Positions 5,504 through 5,508 of a stretch of 5,508 nt of DNA are shown here, in pieces. Location: assembly GCA_022360735.1 (NCBI GenBank), contig JAKSCF010000279.1, positions 1-5,508 on the forward strand. Reading direction: 5' to 3'. Made by a program: the position numbers and the translations under genes. The stretch's first letter is position 1; every line of letters starts with the position of its first letter. The notes beneath the pieces were generated by a model. It worked only from the letters and a program-made list of their open reading frames with translations, made no database searches and had not been told where the DNA came from. The DNA comes from Clostridia bacterium. Lineage in GTDB: Bacteria > Bacillota_A > Clostridia > Peptostreptococcales > JAAYPU01.

Positions 5504-5508
5504 ATTTA
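5429..5508 (+). pseudogene. 5' end of a broken REP-associated (Y1) transposase gene, running off the window
   Basis: ATG 5429 starts MSRKPRIH, identical to the left copy, but the ninth codon is TAG (5453-5455, TAT in the left copy) and a 2-base deletion follows. In the shifted frame from 5463 the homology resumes as LYHVIVRGNNGEKVF, the conserved start of this transposase family. A stop plus a frameshift so early means the gene is inactive. The rest lies beyond the window. Confidence 0.75.

Noticed and set aside
1..5508. CRISPR array, tRNA or rRNA genes, riboswitch
   Set aside because: No short regularly spaced repeats, no cloverleaf or conserved rRNA segments, and no recognisable riboswitch core were seen on either strand.

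Overview
The window looks like a chromosomal accessory region of a low-GC Gram-positive bacterium, most likely a clostridial Firmicute. The support is very AT-rich DNA, AGGAGG-type ribosome binding sites 5-8 bases before the starts, and a secreted protein with a Gram-positive-style Sec signal. All convincing genes are on the + strand.

The centre (about 940-5173) is a polymorphic-toxin/immunity locus. A good SigA-type promoter (941-969) leads into a 655-residue secreted protein (1051-3018). It has a Sec signal peptide, three tandem beta-rich repeats, a linker, a glycine/alanine-rich hydrophobic pre-toxin segment, and a C-terminal domain of about 115 residues. I recognise that domain as the bacterial RNase A-like toxin (CdiA-CT type, RNAse_A_bac). 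The catalytic positions I recall for the Yersinia kristensenii CdiA toxin (His, Arg +11, Thr about +101, Tyr about +103) are present at matching spacings. Three cytosolic proteins follow: a 169-residue protein 30 bases after the toxin (the best candidate for cognate immunity), a 189-residue Imm11/DUF1629-like protein, and an unrecognised 305-residue protein with an acidic segment. The layout fits one toxin followed by its own immunity gene plus orphan immunity genes.

The locus is bracketed by two direct repeats of about 95% identity (1-283 and 5251-5503), offset by exactly 5250 bp. Each arm holds the front of a small hypothetical gene, cut off by what looks like the left end of a REP-associated/IS200-like (Y1) transposase element, then the first codons of that transposase. 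Both transposase copies are dead: the left one is fused to unrelated sequence at a TGACCCC that mirrors GGGGTCA at the other end, and the right one has a stop and a 2-base deletion. The arms could support deletion or duplication of the whole toxin/immunity unit.

Between the left arm and the toxin promoter (290-940) there is no intact gene. It holds a somewhat more GC-rich stretch of unknown origin (290-490), AT-rich DNA, and a 78-codon open fragment with no start (622-855) that looks like a decayed gene. The function of the toxin domain rests on recognised motifs. The immunity roles rest mostly on gene order, except for the Imm11-like protein, which has its own family signature.
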